A DNA stretch of 64,000 nt from Pseudomonas flavescens. GTDB lineage: Bacteria > Pseudomonadota > Gammaproteobacteria > Pseudomonadales > Pseudomonadaceae. The stretch is from NCBI RefSeq assembly GCF_013408425.1, contig NZ_JACBYV010000001.1, positions 4,898,001 to 4,962,000 of the forward strand. Direction: 5' to 3'. The position numbers and the translations under genes are program-made. Shown here in pieces: positions 54,710 to 64,000 of this stretch; the stretch's first letter is position 1; every line of letters starts with the position of its first letter. Under the pieces are notes generated by a model. That model did no database searches and had not been told where the DNA came from. It saw only the letters and a program-made list of their open reading frames with translations.

Positions 54710-57283
54710 TCAGAACGGTAATTTTACATCGGGTGCGACAAGGTGCATCTGCGTGCGGAACAGCTCCTGAATCCGCTCCAGTTCGGCCTGGTTCTCCGCT
54801 TCGAAGCGCAGCACCAGAACCGGCGTGGTATTGGACGCACGCACCAGGCCCCAGCCTTTCGGGTAGTCGACGCGCACACCATCGAGGTTGGTCACACTGC
54901 CTTCGCCCCACTGGCCTTCACGCTGCAGGCGCTCGACGATGGGGAACTTGGTCTGCTCAGTGACCTGGATGTTGATCTCCGGGGTCGACACGTCGTCAGG
55001 AAACGCGGCGAATACCTGTTCGGCAGTGCGCTTGTCCTGGCTGAGAATCTCCAGCAAACGGGCCGCGGCGTAAATGCCGTCGTCGAAACCGAACCAGCGC
55101 TCCTTGAAGAACACGTGGCCGCTCATTTCGCCGGCCAGCAGGGCACCGGTTTCCTTCATCTTCTTCTTGATCAGCGAATGGCCGGTCTTCCACATCACCG
55201 GACGACCACCGTAGCCGCTGATCAGCGGGGTCAGGCGGCGGGTGCATTTGACGTCGAAGATGATGTCGGCGCCAGGGTTGCGCGAGACCACGTCCTTGGC
55301 GAAGAGCATCAGCAGACGGTCCGGGTAGACGATGGCGCCCGTGTTGGTGACCACACCGACACGGTCGCCATCGCCGTCGAAGGCCAGGCCGATGTCAGCG
55401 TTCTCTTCCTTGACCTTGGCGATCAGGTCGACGAGGTTCTCGGGTTTGCCCGGGTCCGGATGGTGATTGGGGAAGTTGCCGTCGACGTCGCAGAACAGCG
55501 GAATCACCTTGCAGCCCAGGGCTTCGATCAGCTGCGGGGCGATCACGCCTGCCGCACCGTTGCCACAGTCGACCACCACGCGCAGCGGCTTGGCCATGGC
55601 GATGTCGCTGCGTATCTGTTCCAGATAGCGTGGCAGCAGATCGACCGCCTCCACGCTGCCTTCACCGCTGAGCAGGTCATTGGTGTCGATGCGCGTCTTG
55701 AGTGCCTGGATCTGCTCGTTGGCCAGGGTATCGCCAGCGATGACGATCTTGAAGCCGTTGTAGTCCGGCGGGTTGTGGCTGCCGGTGAGCATCACCGCGG
55801 ATTTGCCGGCCAGCACGTGGGCGGCGTAATACACCACAGGCGTCGGCACCATGCCGACGTCACTGACCTGGCAGCCGCTGTCGACCAGACCCTGGATCAA
55901 CTGCTGTACCAGCGTTGGGCCGGACAGGCGGCCGTCACGGCCAACGGAGACGTTGGGCTCGCCTTCGGCGATGCTCTGCGAGCCGATGGCGCGGCCGATC
56001 CAGTACGCGGTTTCCGGGGTCAGGCCAGCGCCTACCACGCCGCGGATGTCATAGGCTCGGAAGATGTCTGCTGGGAGTTTCGGGGCTTGCGGCGCGGTCA
56101 TGATCGGGGTCTGCTCCAGTCCCAGGAGATCCTGGTCGTCGTCGAGAATGTCGATATCGAGGATATCGGTGTCTTGAAACAGCGGATTTACGAAATCCGC
56201 CGGCTTGGCCGCGACGCTACTACTGGGTTGCTGACTGGCTGTGACGTCCGGGCGTACGGCCACGGACTCCTGGGCGCGACGGGGGAGTCGGCTCAGGCTT
56301 TGTGCCAGGTCATGCAGGGCGGGCAGGCTCAAGCTGAAGGCTTTGACGGCTTTGCCCGCGGAGAGTTCTTTAACCAGTTGGGTCAATTGCGACGTGTCAC
56401 TGTCCAGACGCTGCAGCAAGCGCCGATTGACCAGATAAAGCCCGGCCAGCGCACCAGCCAGGGCAACCAGCAGCGCCAGTACCAGGAGCGTCGGCGACAG
56501 GCCGGTCGCACCGAGGCTGGAGGCTGGCGTGAAGTTCAGCGTCCAGTGTGGGTTGCCGGTGGCGAATGTCTGGGCGCTGCCATCGGCCTGGCCACGCTGG
56601 GTGAGGACCTGTGGGGCGCCGCCGTCGAAGCGCTGCACCAACTGGATCTGTCCGACATCGGCGGGCAGCGCTGGCAGGTTGGCAAGCACGCGATTTATGT
56701 CCACCGCCAACAGCAGGGTGCCGAGCATCGGCTGGGCGTCGTCCTGGCGCACGGGGGCAACGCTGTAGGCCAGCCAGCGATCGCCTACCCGATAGGCCTC
56801 CACGGCCGGTGCCTGACCGCCCTCGAGGCGGCGCAGCATGTCCAGCGCGGCGAAGTTCATCGGCGCGCTGCGGCTGCTGTCCGGCACGGCCTGGCCGGTG
56901 AGGTTGAGCTGGGCGTCGACCACGCCGTTCCAGTAGCGCAGGCCGTTTTCGGCGTTGCTCAGCTGCTGCGCATCGCCGCTCTGCAGCGCTTGTGAGAGTG
57001 CCGGGTTGCGTGCCGCTGCGATGGTATCGGCGCTGAGCTGCTTGAGCGCCTGCTGCAGGCTGGCTGCCTGGCTCTCGCCCCAGGCGCGGGTCAGCTGTTG
57101 CTGCTGCACCTGCTGGGCCGGGCTGACCGCGGTGAACCATAGCAGCGCACCGGCCAATACTGCGCCGAGGGTGGCGGCCAGGGCGCCGGGCAACAGGTCG
57201 GCAGTGGCCTTGGGTTTCGACTGGGCGTTACCTTGCGAATCGCCGGAGCGTTCTTCCTTGGGCGCGCGTTTGAAGCCTTTCAT
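54710..57283 (-). CDS. algC: Phosphomannomutase/phosphoglucomutase AlgC with N-terminal membrane sensor-like region
   Basis: Enzyme that interconverts mannose and glucose 1- and 6-phosphates for alginate, LPS and rhamnolipid synthesis. The catalytic part (last about 455 residues) has the phosphoserine loop MLTGSHNPPDYNG, metal site GLAFDGDGDRVG, sugar loop GEMSGHVFF and phosphate loop RASNTTP. In front is a 394-residue extension with a membrane segment near residues 32-50 (LPGALAATLGAVLAGALLWF), a periplasm-sized domain, a second segment near 275-300 and an acidic linker (DILDIDILDDDQDLLG). The internal ATG 56101 would give 463 residues, the classical length. ATG 57283 has CCAGGAGAC upstream. 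Both forms may exist. Confidence 0.92.
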   Translation of the reverse strand: MKGFKRAPKEERSGDSQGNAQSKPKATADLLPGALAATLGAVLAGALLWFTAVSPAQQVQQQQLTRAWGESQAASLQQALKQLSADTIAAARNPALSQALQSGDAQQLSNAENGLRYWNGVVDAQLNLTGQAVPDSSRSAPMNFAALDMLRRLEGGQAPAVEAYRVGDRWLAYSVAPVRQDDAQPMLGTLLLAVDINRVLANLPALPADVGQIQLVQRFDGGAPQVLTQRGQADGSAQTFATGNPHWTLNFTPASSLGATGLSPTLLVLALLVALAGALAGLYLVNRRLLQRLDSDTSQLTQLVKELSAGKAVKAFSLSLPALHDLAQSLSRLPRRAQESVAVRPDVTASQQPSSSVAAKPADFVNPLFQDTDILDIDILDDDQDLLGLEQTPIMTAPQAPKLPADIFRAYDIRGVVGAGLTPETAYWIGRAIGSQSIAEGEPNVSVGRDGRLSGPTLVQQLIQGLVDSGCQVSDVGMVPTPVVYYAAHVLAGKSAVMLTGSHNPPDYNGFKIVIAGDTLANEQIQALKTRIDTNDLLSGEGSVEAVDLLPRYLEQIRSDIAMAKPLRVVVDCGNGAAGVIAPQLIEALGCKVIPLFCDVDGNFPNHHPDPGKPENLVDLIAKVKEENADIGLAFDGDGDRVGVVTNTGAIVYPDRLLMLFAKDVVSRNPGADIIFDVKCTRRLTPLISGYGGRPVMWKTGHSLIKKKMKETGALLAGEMSGHVFFKERWFGFDDGIYAAARLLEILSQDKRTAEQVFAAFPDDVSTPEINIQVTEQTKFPIVERLQREGQWGEGSVTNLDGVRVDYPKGWGLVRASNTTPVLVLRFEAENQAELERIQELFRTQMHLVAPDVKLPF

Positions 57284-57311
57284 CAGACGTCTCCTGGCGA
57301 TTGGGTCTGCT

Positions 57312-57767
57312 TCAGTGGCTGCCGGAGTGGCCGAAACCACCGGTGCCGCGCTCGCTGTCGTCGAAGTCCTCGACGACCTCGAAGCGCGCTTGCACGACGG
57401 GCACCAGCACCAACTGAGCGATGCGTTCGCCAATCGCCATCTTGAAGGCGCTGTTGCCGCGGTTCCAGCACGACACCATCAGTTCGCCCTGGTAGTCGGA
57501 GTCGATCAGGCCGACCAGGTTGCCGAGCACGATGCCGTGTTTGTGGCCCAGGCCCGAACGCGGCAGGATCAGCGCCGCCAGGCCAGGGTCGGCAACGTGG
57601 ATCGCCAGACCCGTGGGGATCAATACGGTCTGCCCCGGTTCCAGGGTCAGGTCTTCCTTGAGCATGGCACGCAGATCGAGGCCTGCCGAACCCGGCGTGG
57701 CATAGGCCGGCATTGGGAAGTCGTTACCGAGGCGTGGGTCGAGAATCTTGGCTTGTAAGGCGTGCAT
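57312..57767 (-). CDS. dut: dUTP diphosphatase
   Basis: Trimeric dUTPase of 151 residues that keeps uracil out of DNA. Motif 1 is [12 protein letters not shown], motif 2 [11 protein letters not shown], motif 3 [11 protein letters not shown], motif 4 RIAQLVLVP and motif 5 [10 protein letters not shown]. It lies 28 bases before algC on the same strand. Confidence 0.97.
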   Translation of the reverse strand: MHALQAKILDPRLGNDFPMPAYATPGSAGLDLRAMLKEDLTLEPGQTVLIPTGLAIHVADPGLAALILPRSGLGHKHGIVLGNLVGLIDSDYQGELMVSCWNRGNSAFKMAIGERIAQLVLVPVVQARFEVVEDFDDSERGTGGFGHSGSH

Positions 57768-57798
57768 GGGGCGCTCAGGTTTTCCGTGCTGATGAATG

Positions 57799-59007
57799 TC
57801 AGGGTTTGCGCTGGTGCGCAGCGATGAAGCTCACCAGTTGCCGGGCGATCTTGCCCTTGCTGGTCTGCGCGAAGCTGCTCTGGTGGAGCTCGCGATCGAT
57901 GATGGTGATCGCGTTGTCTTCACTGTTGAAACCGATGCTGGGGTTGGCCACGTCGTTGGCGACGATCAGATCGAGGTTCTTGTCCTTGAGTTTGCGCGAG
58001 GCGTACTCCAGCAGATTCTCGGTCTCGGCGGCGAAGCCGACGCTGAAGGGGCGGTCGTCACGGTGTGCCAGAGTGGCGAGAATGTCCGGGTTGCGGACCA
58101 TCTGCAACAGCAGGCCGTCACCGCTGTTCGGGTCTTTCTTCAATTTGTGCTGAGCGACAACTTCCGGGCGGTAGTCGGCGACCGCGGCCGCTGCGATGAG
58201 GATATCGCAGGGCATCGCCGCTTCGCAGGCGGCTAGCATGTCACGGGCGCTGACCACGTCGATGCGGTTGACCCGATCCGGTGTCGCGAGGTGCACCGGA
58301 CCGCTGATCAGCGTGACCTTGGCACCGGCCTCCACGGCGGCCTCGGCGAGGGCGAAGCCCATCTTGCCGGAGCTGTGGTTGGTGATGTAGCGCACCGGGT
58401 CGATGTTTTCCTGGGTCGGGCCGGCAGTGATCAGCACGTGCTTGCCGGTCAGAGCGAGGTGTTCGAAGCAGTCGGCGGCGAGATGCGCCAGGTCATCGGC
58501 TTCGAGCATGCGCCCCAGGCCCACGTCGCCACAGGCCTGGCTGCCGGATGCCGGCCCGAACAGGCGCAGGCCGCGCGCGCGCAGCAAGGCGCTATTGGCC
58601 TGGGTGGCCGGGTCGCGCCACATGGCCTGATTCATCGCCGGCGCCAAGGCTACCGGGGCGTCGGTGGCGAGCACCAGTGTCGTCAGCAGGTCGTCGGCCA
58701 CGCCCTGTGCCAGGCGCGCCATGAGGTCGGCGGTCGCTGGAGCGATCAGCACCAGATCGGCCCAGCGCGCCAGTTCGATATGGCCCATGGCGGCTTCTGC
58801 AGCCGGATCGAGCAGGTCCTGATGCACCGGGTGACCGGATAGCGCCTGCAGGGTCAGCGGGGTGATGAACTCGCGACCACCCTGGGTCATGACCACGCGC
58901 ACTTCGGCGCCCTGGTCCTTGAGTCGGCGTACCAGCTCGGCGCTCTTGTACGCCGCGATGCCGCCACCCACGCCAAGGATGATGCGTTTGCGATACAGCC
59001 GCTGCAT
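57799..59007 (-). CDS. coaBC: Bifunctional phosphopantothenoylcysteine decarboxylase/synthase CoaBC (Dfp)
   Basis: Coenzyme A synthesis enzyme of 402 residues. The N-terminal flavin decarboxylase has [16 protein letters not shown], catalytic His75 within [20 protein letters not shown] and the [12 protein letters not shown] lid cysteine. The C-terminal synthase domain begins near residue 190 with [20 protein letters not shown] and contains NHSSGKMG. I chose ATG 59007; the frame runs upstream antisense to radC. It is divergent from radC with 177 bases between. Confidence 0.95.
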   Translation of the reverse strand: MQRLYRKRIILGVGGGIAAYKSAELVRRLKDQGAEVRVVMTQGGREFITPLTLQALSGHPVHQDLLDPAAEAAMGHIELARWADLVLIAPATADLMARLAQGVADDLLTTLVLATDAPVALAPAMNQAMWRDPATQANSALLRARGLRLFGPASGSQACGDVGLGRMLEADDLAHLAADCFEHLALTGKHVLITAGPTQENIDPVRYITNHSSGKMGFALAEAAVEAGAKVTLISGPVHLATPDRVNRIDVVSARDMLAACEAAMPCDILIAAAAVADYRPEVVAQHKLKKDPNSGDGLLLQMVRNPDILATLAHRDDRPFSVGFAAETENLLEYASRKLKDKNLDLIVANDVANPSIGFNSEDNAITIIDRELHQSSFAQTSKGKIARQLVSFIAAHQRKP

Positions 59008-59184
59008 AACTCTGCCTTTGTCGTATGGAGTTACAGACGCAGGATGCCGGCGCCTCCCCAGCCCCGGCACCCCGCGAAAAACCGGGCTACGATAGCACAG
59101 CGGCAGCAGGGGAGCAGTGGCGTGCCGGGCGAGGATTTCGCCAGCGGCAGGTGATGCCGATTCGAATGGACAGGGAGTGTCTCG

Positions 59185-59859
59185 ATGAGTATTCGTGAGT
59201 GGCCCGCGGCAGAGCGCCCGCGGGAGAAGTTGCTGGCCCAGGGGGCGGCCAGCCTGACCGACGCCGAGTTGCTGGCGATCTTCCTGCGCACCGGCGTGGC
59301 GGGGCAGAGTGCGGTGGATCTGGCGCGGCACCTGCTCGCCGATTTCGGCAGCCTGCGGGCGTTGTTGCAGGCTGACCTGGCGTCCTTCAGTCAACGCCTC
59401 GGGCTCGGGCCTGCCAAGTTCGCGCAGCTGCAGGCGGTGCTGGAAATGGCCCGCCGGCATCTGGCCGAGCAGCTCCGGCGTGATTCGGCGCTGGAAAGCC
59501 CCCAGGCGGTGCGGGATTACCTCAAGGCACTGTTGCGCCACGAGCCCCACGAGGTGTTTGGCTGCCTGTTTCTCGATGCCAAGCATCGCGTGCTGGCGTT
59601 CGAGGCGCTGTTCCAGGGCTCCATCGACAGTGCCAGCGTTTACCCGCGGCAGGTGGTCAAGCGCGCGCTGGCGCACAATGCCGCCGCGCTGATCCTCACG
59701 CACAATCACCCGTCCGGCGTCGCGGAGCCGAGTCAGGCCGACAAGGTGCTGACCCAGCGATTGAAGGAGGCGCTCGCCCTGGTCGAAGTGCGCATCCTCG
59801 ACCATTTCATCGTGGGCGATGGCGAGCCGTTGTCGATGGCCGAGCACGGCTGGATGTAG
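59185..59859 (+). CDS. radC: RadC family JAB-domain protein
   Basis: Protein of 224 residues named for a historical link to DNA repair; the true function is uncertain. The N-terminal helix-hairpin-helix region contains [20 protein letters not shown]. The JAB/MPN metal site reads LTHNHPSG followed by Asp in PSQADKV, with the upstream Glu region intact. It is divergent from coaBC, the usual arrangement. Confidence 0.94.
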   Translation: MSIREWPAAERPREKLLAQGAASLTDAELLAIFLRTGVAGQSAVDLARHLLADFGSLRALLQADLASFSQRLGLGPAKFAQLQAVLEMARRHLAEQLRRDSALESPQAVRDYLKALLRHEPHEVFGCLFLDAKHRVLAFEALFQGSIDSASVYPRQVVKRALAHNAAALILTHNHPSGVAEPSQADKVLTQRLKEALALVEVRILDHFIVGDGEPLSMAEHGWM

Positions 59860-59878
59860 CCGGCACGGCCGTCGCCGC

Positions 59879-61234
59879 TCAGCGGGCGCGCAACAGCTCA
59901 CCTGCCTCGAGCAGAACCAGTTCGTTGTCATCGGCCTGGTTGGGCTCACGGCTGCTGGAGAACGGCAGGTTGTTGTCGTTGCCGACGACGATGTGCGTGT
60001 CATCGACGATGTCGACGTTCTCGATGGTGAAGAACGGGAAGGTCAGCACGCCGTCGTTCAAGGGCTTGCGGGCGATGCCCTTGGGGTCCTGAATCGCGAG
60101 CAGGTCGATATGGCCGACCTTGCGCACGGGCTGGCCGACGTTGCCGTCGTCGAACGCCACCTTGTAGACGCGCTTGAAGCGGGCGATGTCGGAGAAGCAG
60201 GTGCTGCCTTTTTCACCGGCAGGACAGGCCTTGTCGGCGGTACCTTCGCCATTGTCGCGCTCGATGATCAGCCCGCTGGCGGCATCGATCATGTTGAAGT
60301 CGCCGATGGCGTGGCCGGGCTGCTCCAGGGCGTACAGCCAGTGGCGCCCGGTCCAGGCCTCGCGCTGCACATCGAACTCGACCATGCGCAACACGTTCTT
60401 GCCATCCTGCTGCTCGGCGCCGTTGCTGGCAGCATCCCACAGGGGGCCTTCGAGCAGGGCGTAGAGTTTGCTGCCGTCGCTCGAGGCTGCCATGCCCTCC
60501 AGTCCCTTGGAGCGCCGTACCTCGACATTCATCGGCTCGGCAGGCCAGCCAGGCAATTTGACCGCGGGGTTGTCTGGCGAGCGCAGCGGTTTGCCCGCTA
60601 CCTCCACGTCGAAGACCTTCTGCACCCGGCCCTGCAAATCGGCCTTGATCACATAGGGGCCGAACTCGTCACCGATCCAGATTGCATCACCCACGAACTG
60701 AAAACTCTCGGGGTCGAAATCGGCGCCCGACAGGTAGCGCGCTTTCGAGCCTTCATGAACGATGCGAAACGGTACCTTCTTGTCCGGGTCGCTGAGAAAT
60801 ACCGTTGCCAGGCGCTTGAATTCGCCTGACTGGAAGTCGACGTCGTAGTGGTTGAGGTAGAGCATCGCGTCGGCCGAATTGGCCTTGGTGCCGAAACCGT
60901 TGTCGGTCAGTACCCAGAAGGTGCCGTCAGGCATGTGCTTGATACCGGAATGGCCCTGCAGCGGCTGACCCTGAAAAGGCAGCGACATGCCCGTGGGGCG
61001 ATTGGCCGACATCCCCTCCACGCTGCCGATTTTCTCGCTGCGCTGGCCATTGGAGAATTTGCCGCTGACCGCGAAATCGGCCGGTGCATCAGCCGGCGGG
61101 GTCACGAAACTGGCTGCCGGCAGCACGGCGTGGCCGGCCAGTATCGCCGGGTAGGCGGTGCCCGTGTCCTGCCCGTGGCAGAGGAGTGGGACGCAGCAGA
61201 GTGTGGTGGCGAGCAGTTTGCAATCGAAGCGCAT
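59879..61234 (-). CDS. Secreted esterase-like/phytase-like beta-propeller protein
   Basis: Exported protein of 451 residues with a signal peptide (KLLATTLCCVPLLCHG). It matches the 'esterase-like activity of phytase' family: GHSGIKHMPDGTFWVLTDNG, ATVFLSDPDKKVPFRIVHEG, GDAIWIGDEFGPYVIKADLQ and GLEGMAASSDGSKLYALLEG are typical. The enzymatic activity is not proven for most members. The binding-protein gene starting at 62934 lies upstream on the same strand, 122 bases away. Confidence 0.82.
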   Translation of the reverse strand: MRFDCKLLATTLCCVPLLCHGQDTGTAYPAILAGHAVLPAASFVTPPADAPADFAVSGKFSNGQRSEKIGSVEGMSANRPTGMSLPFQGQPLQGHSGIKHMPDGTFWVLTDNGFGTKANSADAMLYLNHYDVDFQSGEFKRLATVFLSDPDKKVPFRIVHEGSKARYLSGADFDPESFQFVGDAIWIGDEFGPYVIKADLQGRVQKVFDVEVAGKPLRSPDNPAVKLPGWPAEPMNVEVRRSKGLEGMAASSDGSKLYALLEGPLWDAASNGAEQQDGKNVLRMVEFDVQREAWTGRHWLYALEQPGHAIGDFNMIDAASGLIIERDNGEGTADKACPAGEKGSTCFSDIARFKRVYKVAFDDGNVGQPVRKVGHIDLLAIQDPKGIARKPLNDGVLTFPFFTIENVDIVDDTHIVVGNDNNLPFSSSREPNQADDNELVLLEAGELLRAR

Positions 61235-61356
61235 GGCCGAGCGATCCCCGTCTGTAGAGAACGGACAGGGTGGGGCAGGCGTGTGTCATGACTGTGACAA
61301 CTGCCTGCGACCTGCCCAGCGCCAGAGCGGGCAGGCAGCAGGCAATGCATGGGGTG

Positions 61357-62934
61357 TCAGGGCTTCACGCTGACCTTGGAGAAATCCTGGCGGCCGAACG
61401 GGCTGACGCTGTAGCCCTCGACATCCTTGCGGATGAGGGCGTAGGCCGTCGGATGTGCCAGGGGCAGCCACAGCGCCTGCTGCTGGATGATCGCCTGAGC
61501 ATCTTTATATAGCGCGGCGCGTTTTGCCTGATCGCTGATGGCCTTGCCGTCGGCGATCAGTTTGTCGAGCTTGGCGTCGCAGTAACGGGCGAAGTTCAGG
61601 CCGGACTCCACCGACGCGCAGGAAAACTGCGGGGTCAGGAAGTTGTCCGGATCACCGTTGTCACCGGCCCAGCCCATGAACAGCAGGTCGTGCTCGCCGG
61701 CCTTGGCGCGACGAATCAGTTCGCCCCACTCGATCACGCGGATTTGCGCCTTGATACCGACCTCGGCCAGGTCGGCCTGCAGCAGTTGCGCGCCCAGGCT
61801 GGGGTTGGGGTTGAGCACGCTGCCCGATGGCCGCGTCCAGATGGTGGTGCTGAAACCGTCGGCCAGCCCGGCTTCTTTCAGCAGTTCGCGGGCTTTCTGC
61901 GGATCATGGGCATAGCCCGGCAGATCGCTGGCGTAGCCCCAGGTGTTCGGCGGGTAAGGGCCGTTGGCGGGTTCCGCGCTGTTTTCGAATACCGCCTTCA
62001 GGTAGCTGGTCTTGTCGAAGGCCAGGTTGATGGCCTGGCGCACGGCAGGCTTGTCCAGTGGCGGGTGCTGGCTGTTGATGCCGACGAAGGCGGTCATGAA
62101 GGCCGCGGTTTTCACGCTGCCGAGGTTGGCGTCCTTGGTGGCGGCTTCGACGTCCAGCGGCTTGGGCGACAGGGCGATATGGCATTCGCCACGGCGCAGC
62201 TTCTGCAGGCGCACGTTGGCATCCGGGGTGATGGCAAAGACCAGTGCGTCGACATTCGGTTTGCCGGCGAAGTAATCCTCGTTGGCGACATAACGGACGG
62301 CGGCGTCCTTCTGGAAGCGCCTGAACACGAAAGGCCCGGTGCCGATGGGCTGGCTGTTGAGCTTCTCGGGGGTTTCGGCCTTGAACAACTGGTCCGCGTA
62401 TTCGGCCGAGTAGATGGAGGCGAAGCCCATGCTCAGCGTGGCGAGGAAGGTCGCGTCCGGTTTGTTGAGGGTAATACGCACCTGGTGGGCGTCGACCTTC
62501 TCGACCGCCTTGACCAGCTCCGGCCACTGCATGGATTGGGCGTGGGGATAGCCGCTGGTGGCTACCTTGTGCCAGGGCTGGGTGGGATCGAGCATGCGCT
62601 GGAAACTGAACAGCACGTCGTCGGCTTCCAGTGGACGGCTTGGCTTGAAGTAGTCGGTGCGGTGGAACTGCACGTCGTTGCGCAGGGTGAAGGTGTAGAC
62701 GAGGCCGTCCTGGGAAACCTCCCATTTGCTGGCCAGGCTCGGTACCAGCTTGCCGCTGGCGGCATCGAAATCGACCAGGCGGTTCATCAGCACGTCGGCC
62801 GACGCGTTGGTGGTGGTCAGGGAGTTGTACTGCACCACGTCGAACCCGTCCGGGCTGGCTTCGGTACAGACGCTGAGCGTAGCGGCCTGGGCGAACAGCG
62901 GGGCGATGAGCAGCGGCAAAAGGGCGAGACGCAT
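61357..62934 (-). CDS. Dipeptide/peptide ABC transporter substrate-binding protein (DppA type, orphan)
   Basis: Periplasmic family-5 binding protein of 525 residues. The signal peptide MRLALLPLLIAPLFAQA ends near residue 17. DppA-like features are SVCTEASPDGFDVVQYNSLT, FTLRNDVQFHRTDYFKPSRP and the C-terminal MGWAGDNGDPDNFLTPQFSC. No permease or ATPase gene is beside it, so it must use transporters encoded elsewhere. P. aeruginosa has such an isolated binding protein upstream of rpmB-rpmG. I chose ATG 62934 with AGGAGTTCCCC upstream. Confidence 0.92.
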   Translation of the reverse strand: MRLALLPLLIAPLFAQAATLSVCTEASPDGFDVVQYNSLTTTNASADVLMNRLVDFDAASGKLVPSLASKWEVSQDGLVYTFTLRNDVQFHRTDYFKPSRPLEADDVLFSFQRMLDPTQPWHKVATSGYPHAQSMQWPELVKAVEKVDAHQVRITLNKPDATFLATLSMGFASIYSAEYADQLFKAETPEKLNSQPIGTGPFVFRRFQKDAAVRYVANEDYFAGKPNVDALVFAITPDANVRLQKLRRGECHIALSPKPLDVEAATKDANLGSVKTAAFMTAFVGINSQHPPLDKPAVRQAINLAFDKTSYLKAVFENSAEPANGPYPPNTWGYASDLPGYAHDPQKARELLKEAGLADGFSTTIWTRPSGSVLNPNPSLGAQLLQADLAEVGIKAQIRVIEWGELIRRAKAGEHDLLFMGWAGDNGDPDNFLTPQFSCASVESGLNFARYCDAKLDKLIADGKAISDQAKRAALYKDAQAIIQQQALWLPLAHPTAYALIRKDVEGYSVSPFGRQDFSKVSVKP

Positions 62935-63140
62935 GGGGAACTCCTGAGCGGGGCGGCGCGCATCCGGCGGGCCGTCGAATGGAAAACGCTGACTGGGGTG
63001 GGTCGCGTTGACGCGTGAACAGACACTAAGCGATAAGTCGGAGGGGAACAACGTATCGTCGCGACGAATGGTCATTGCCGGGCGAGCCCGCATCGCCGGG
63101 CCGGCGCACGGCGAGCCGCGTATTTAAAGTGTGGTCGTGC

Positions 63141-63169
63141 TTGTTGCTGTGGGGGCTTTCTGGTATAAA
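63141..63169 (+). promoter_or_regulatory. Sigma-70 promoter of rpmB-rpmG
   Basis: TTGTTG (63141-63146) and TATAAA (63164-63169) with a 17-base spacer. A leader of about 140 bases follows, with an AACCCATGCC/GGGTTGGGCATG inverted repeat (about 63277-63297) just before rpmB. Confidence 0.7.
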
Positions 63170-63315
63170 GCAGCGCTCTTTTCTAGGGGCCCGGTTGCTT
63201 GATTGCGATCTATCGCCGGTAAGACCCTGAAGAAACGCGGCGCCCAGCGCCGAAAAACAGAGATTAAGCGGCCAACCCATGCCGGGTTGGGCATGTGGTT
63301 TTAGAGGGCTGAGGT

Positions 63316-63552
63316 ATGTCGAGAGTCTGTCAAGTTACCGGTAAGGGTCCGGTAACCGGGAATAACATTTCCCACGCCAACAACAAAACCCGTCGTCGTT
63401 TCCTGCCGAACCTGCAGCATCACCGCTTCTGGGTCGAGTCTGAGAACCGTTTCGTTCGTCTGCGTCTTACCGCTAAAGGTATGCGCATCATCGACAAACG
63501 TGGTATTGACGTAGTCTTGGCCGAGCTTCGTGCTCGTGGCGAAAAGGTTTAA
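63316..63552 (+). CDS. rpmB: 50S ribosomal protein L28
   Basis: Ribosomal protein of 78 residues. It begins [19 protein letters not shown] and contains [15 protein letters not shown], the L28 core. It heads a two-gene unit with rpmG, nine bases upstream of it. Confidence 0.97.
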   Translation: MSRVCQVTGKGPVTGNNISHANNKTRRRFLPNLQHHRFWVESENRFVRLRLTAKGMRIIDKRGIDVVLAELRARGEKV

Positions 63553-63561
63553 GGAGCTATC

Positions 63562-63717
63562 ATGCGCGAACTGATCCGTTTGGTGTCCAGTGCCGGTACC
63601 GGCCACTTCTACACCACCGACAAGAACAAACGCACCACCCCCGACAAGCTCGAAATCAAGAAATTCGACCCTGTCGCACGCAAGCACGTGAACTACAAGG
63701 AAGCCAAGATCAAGTAA
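63562..63717 (+). CDS. rpmG: 50S ribosomal protein L33
   Basis: Ribosomal protein of 51 residues beginning [20 protein letters not shown] and ending YKEAKIK. It is the cysteine-free (zinc-independent) type of L33: the CxxC pairs of the zinc form are absent. AAGGAG lies just upstream of its ATG. Confidence 0.97.
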   Translation: MRELIRLVSSAGTGHFYTTDKNKRTTPDKLEIKKFDPVARKHVNYKEAKIK

Positions 63718-63739
63718 TTGATCGGCGACCCTGTTGTTG

Positions 63740-63768
63740 AAAAAGCCCGCCTCATGGCGGGCTTTTTC
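63740..63768 (+). terminator. Terminator of rpmB-rpmG
   Basis: AAAAAGCCCGCC-tcat-GGCGGGCTTTTTC: 8-bp GC stem with a run of five T residues and A residues on the other side, so it can also act on the convergent gene. Confidence 0.95.
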
Positions 63769-63794
63769 ATGCCCGTGATTTGCCTGCCAGGCGG

Positions 63795-64000
63795 TCAGGG
63801 GGCGGGCTGCAAGGTCAGCGTGCTGCGGGTATTGGCGACGACGTCCTCGTCGCTCAGGTGCTGTGGTACGTAGGCGCCATCGATGAAGCGCTGCGCCTGG
63901 TCGCTGTAGTGGCGATCGAAGGGCACGCCGCTCTGGCCGAGCGGGTTGATGCCCAGGCTGTGGCTGGCATCGGCCATATCGATCAGGCGCCGCGTGGAGG
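63795..64000 (-). CDS. Penicillin acylase family protein (C-terminal end, runs off the window)
   Basis: Only the last 68 or so residues are inside the window. They read RLIDMADASHSLGINPLGQS and then SGVPFDRHYSDQAQRFIDGA, which is the conserved C-terminal block of Ntn-hydrolases of the penicillin amidase family (G-Q-S-G...HY-D). Members include acyl-homoserine-lactone acylases of Pseudomonas, but the substrate cannot be told from this piece. The start lies beyond base 64000. Confidence 0.75.
   Translation of the reverse strand, partial: STRRLIDMADASHSLGINPLGQSGVPFDRHYSDQAQRFIDGAYVPQHLSDEDVVANTRSTLTLQPAP

Noticed and set aside
54743..56995. 750-codon open frame antisense to algC
   Set aside because: His/Gln/Arg-rich shadow composition and no ribosome site; algC is certain on the other strand.

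Overview
The window is a chromosomal stretch of a GC-rich gammaproteobacterium and is almost certainly Pseudomonas in the broad sense. Three blocks keep the gene order I remember from P. aeruginosa: metQ-metI-metN, lipoprotein, znuB-znuC-zur; thrB, DUF2782, polA, ErsA, engB; and argB-algC-dut-coaBC, radC, dipeptide-type binding protein, rpmB-rpmG. REP-type palindromes typical of Pseudomonas occur in the mannitol operon. I saw no rRNA or tRNA gene, CRISPR array, transposase or prophage gene.

Layout. 1-8.4 kb: a mannitol/polyol operon mtlEFGKDYZ (binding protein cut by the window start), with pgi directly downstream, so mannitol is taken up, oxidised to fructose, phosphorylated and passed to glucose 6-phosphate. 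10.5-13.9 kb: a beta carbonic anhydrase, a SulP anion transporter (a likely bicarbonate pair) and a SCO copper chaperone. 14.3-25.5 kb: a complete heme-acquisition locus with ECF sigma factor, anti-sigma factor, HasR receptor, HasA hemophore, type I secretion system HasDEF, then a PigA/HemO-type heme oxygenase and a DUF454 membrane protein. Two Fur-box-like sites sit before the sigma factor and before hasR. 25.6-26.0 kb: a GFA-family protein.

26.1-43.0 kb: a long minus-strand run. It holds metQIN, a lipoprotein, znuB-znuC-zur, and then upstream a ten-kilobase cluster of a second FecI/FecR pair, a TonB-dependent receptor with a signalling domain, a ChaC-type gamma-glutamylcyclotransferase and a five-gene Nik/Dpp-type ABC importer. 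znuA lies on the far side of this cluster and points the other way. The cluster therefore separates znuA from its usual partners zur-znuCB. I regard this as the most interesting system in the window: a candidate TonB-to-cytoplasm pathway for a peptide, glutathione-like compound or metallophore at a zinc locus.

43-64 kb: mostly housekeeping genes, with a VTT-domain membrane protein, thrB, polA, the sRNA ErsA behind an AlgU-type promoter, engB, a hexose-phosphate mutarotase-like gene, a divergent TRAP transporter, argB, a long two-domain algC, dut, coaBC, radC, a phytase-like secreted protein, an orphan peptide-binding protein, rpmB-rpmG, and the 3' end of a penicillin-acylase-family gene running off the window.

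All functional names rest on reading protein motifs and gene order by eye and from memory of the families. No database search was run.
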